DNA of 5,441 bases, taken from positions 1 through 5,441 of the forward strand of contig JAEZFE010000415.1 of the NCBI GenBank assembly GCA_023437865.1, written 5' to 3'. Shown one piece after another: positions 5,034 to 5,441 of this stretch (the first letter of the stretch is position 1; every line of letters begins with the position of its first letter). Source of the DNA: Pseudomonadota bacterium (GTDB taxonomy: Bacteria; Pseudomonadota; Alphaproteobacteria; Rhodospirillales; Magnetospirillaceae). Made by a program: the position numbers and the translations under genes. A model generated the notes under the pieces. It was given only the letters and a program-made list of their open reading frames with translations, searched no databases and had not been told where the DNA came from.

Positions 5034-5441
5034 CTAAAGCTTGTCCACTTGGCGCAGGCCAGGGAATCTCCATGCCCAGATGCCGGCCACCGCCAGGGTG
5101 CCCAGGCCGCCGATGATGACAGCCGGCACTACGCCGAACCAGGCGGCGGTCAGCCCTGATTCGAACTCGCCCAGTTCGTTACTGGCGCCGATGAATACCC
5201 AATTGACCGCGCTGACCCGGCCGCGCATGGCATCGGGGGTACGGATCTGCACCAGGGTCTGGCGCACCACCACGCTGATCATGTCGGCGGCGCCTAGAAC
5301 GACCAGGGCGGCGAGGCTCAGCCAAAAGCTGGTGGACAGGCCGAACACGATGGTCGCCAGCCCGAACACGGCCACGGCGGCGAACAGCTTGTGTCCGGCG
5401 CGATGGGTCAGCGGGTAATGGGCCAGCGCCAGGGCCATGGC
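5034..5441 (-). CDS. MFS transporter (EntS-like / MFS_3 type), N-terminus outside the window
   Basis: The last 135 residues of a major facilitator superfamily permease are present, ending at TAG 5036-5034; the frame stays open to the right edge, so the ATG at 5438 is internal. Hydrophobic stretches lie at fragment residues about 18-35, 38-58, 74-86 and 100-124. The segment MRGRVSAVNWVFIGASNELG followed by EFESGLTAAWFG is characteristic of the MFS_3/EntS-like group of proton-driven exporters, which includes siderophore and drug effluxers. Full members have about 400 residues and 12 membrane helices, so roughly two thirds of the gene is missing here. It converges with the hybrid kinase, with 135 bases between stops; no functional link is implied. 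The substrate cannot be deduced. Confidence 0.88.
   Translation of the reverse strand, partial: AMALALAHYPLTHRAGHKLFAAVAVFGLATIVFGLSTSFWLSLAALVVLGAADMISVVVRQTLVQIRTPDAMRGRVSAVNWVFIGASNELGEFESGLTAAWFGVVPAVIIGGLGTLAVAGIWAWRFPGLRQVDKL

Noticed and set aside
1..5441. CRISPR array, transposon ends, riboswitch or defence cluster
   Set aside because: No regularly spaced repeats, transposase frames, terminal inverted repeats or recognisable riboswitch cores were seen on either strand.

Overview
The window looks like a piece of a GC-rich alphaproteobacterial chromosome, possibly of the Rhodospirillales. This is an inference from codon use, the hemerythrin-type protein, the style of the hybrid kinase and the wording of a decayed M48 peptidase; nothing in the window fixes the taxon. 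It appears to span the edge of an integrated element and the chromosome beside it.

Layout. Positions 1-895 (minus) hold most of a phage/island-type tyrosine recombinase cut by the left edge. Its start faces a complete tRNA-Arg(CCG) gene (1020-1096, minus) with an encoded CCA and a good sigma70-like promoter. An integrase next to the 3' end of a tRNA is the classic arrangement for an element inserted at a tRNA 3' end, so the element should extend leftwards and the chromosome rightwards. Between the two lie a cluster of TGTCCC/GGGACA repeats upstream of the integrase and a short degenerate copy of the tRNA 3' end, possibly an attachment-site scar.

Positions 1317-1862 (plus) encode a 181-residue hemerythrin/HHE protein with a strong ribosome binding site and a GC-rich palindrome in its leader. 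Three hairpins follow it. Positions 2105-2642 (minus) hold no intact gene, but the sequence is readable as the frameshifted C-terminal half of an M48-family zinc metallopeptidase. A second, much less certain remnant of a small conserved protein overlaps the end of it.

Positions 2739-4898 (plus) encode a complete 719-residue membrane hybrid histidine kinase (six membrane segments, HisKA, HATPase_c, receiver, Hpt), which can carry a full phosphorelay up to the Hpt step in one chain. Converging on it from the right edge is the C-terminal part of an MFS exporter (5034-5441, minus).

The intact genes do not form an obvious operon or shared pathway. The theme is a recombination-prone tRNA locus with an element edge on one side and gene decay on the other. 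I did not find a convincing undescribed system; the most useful leads are the att-like scar, the M48 remnant and the hairpin cluster.
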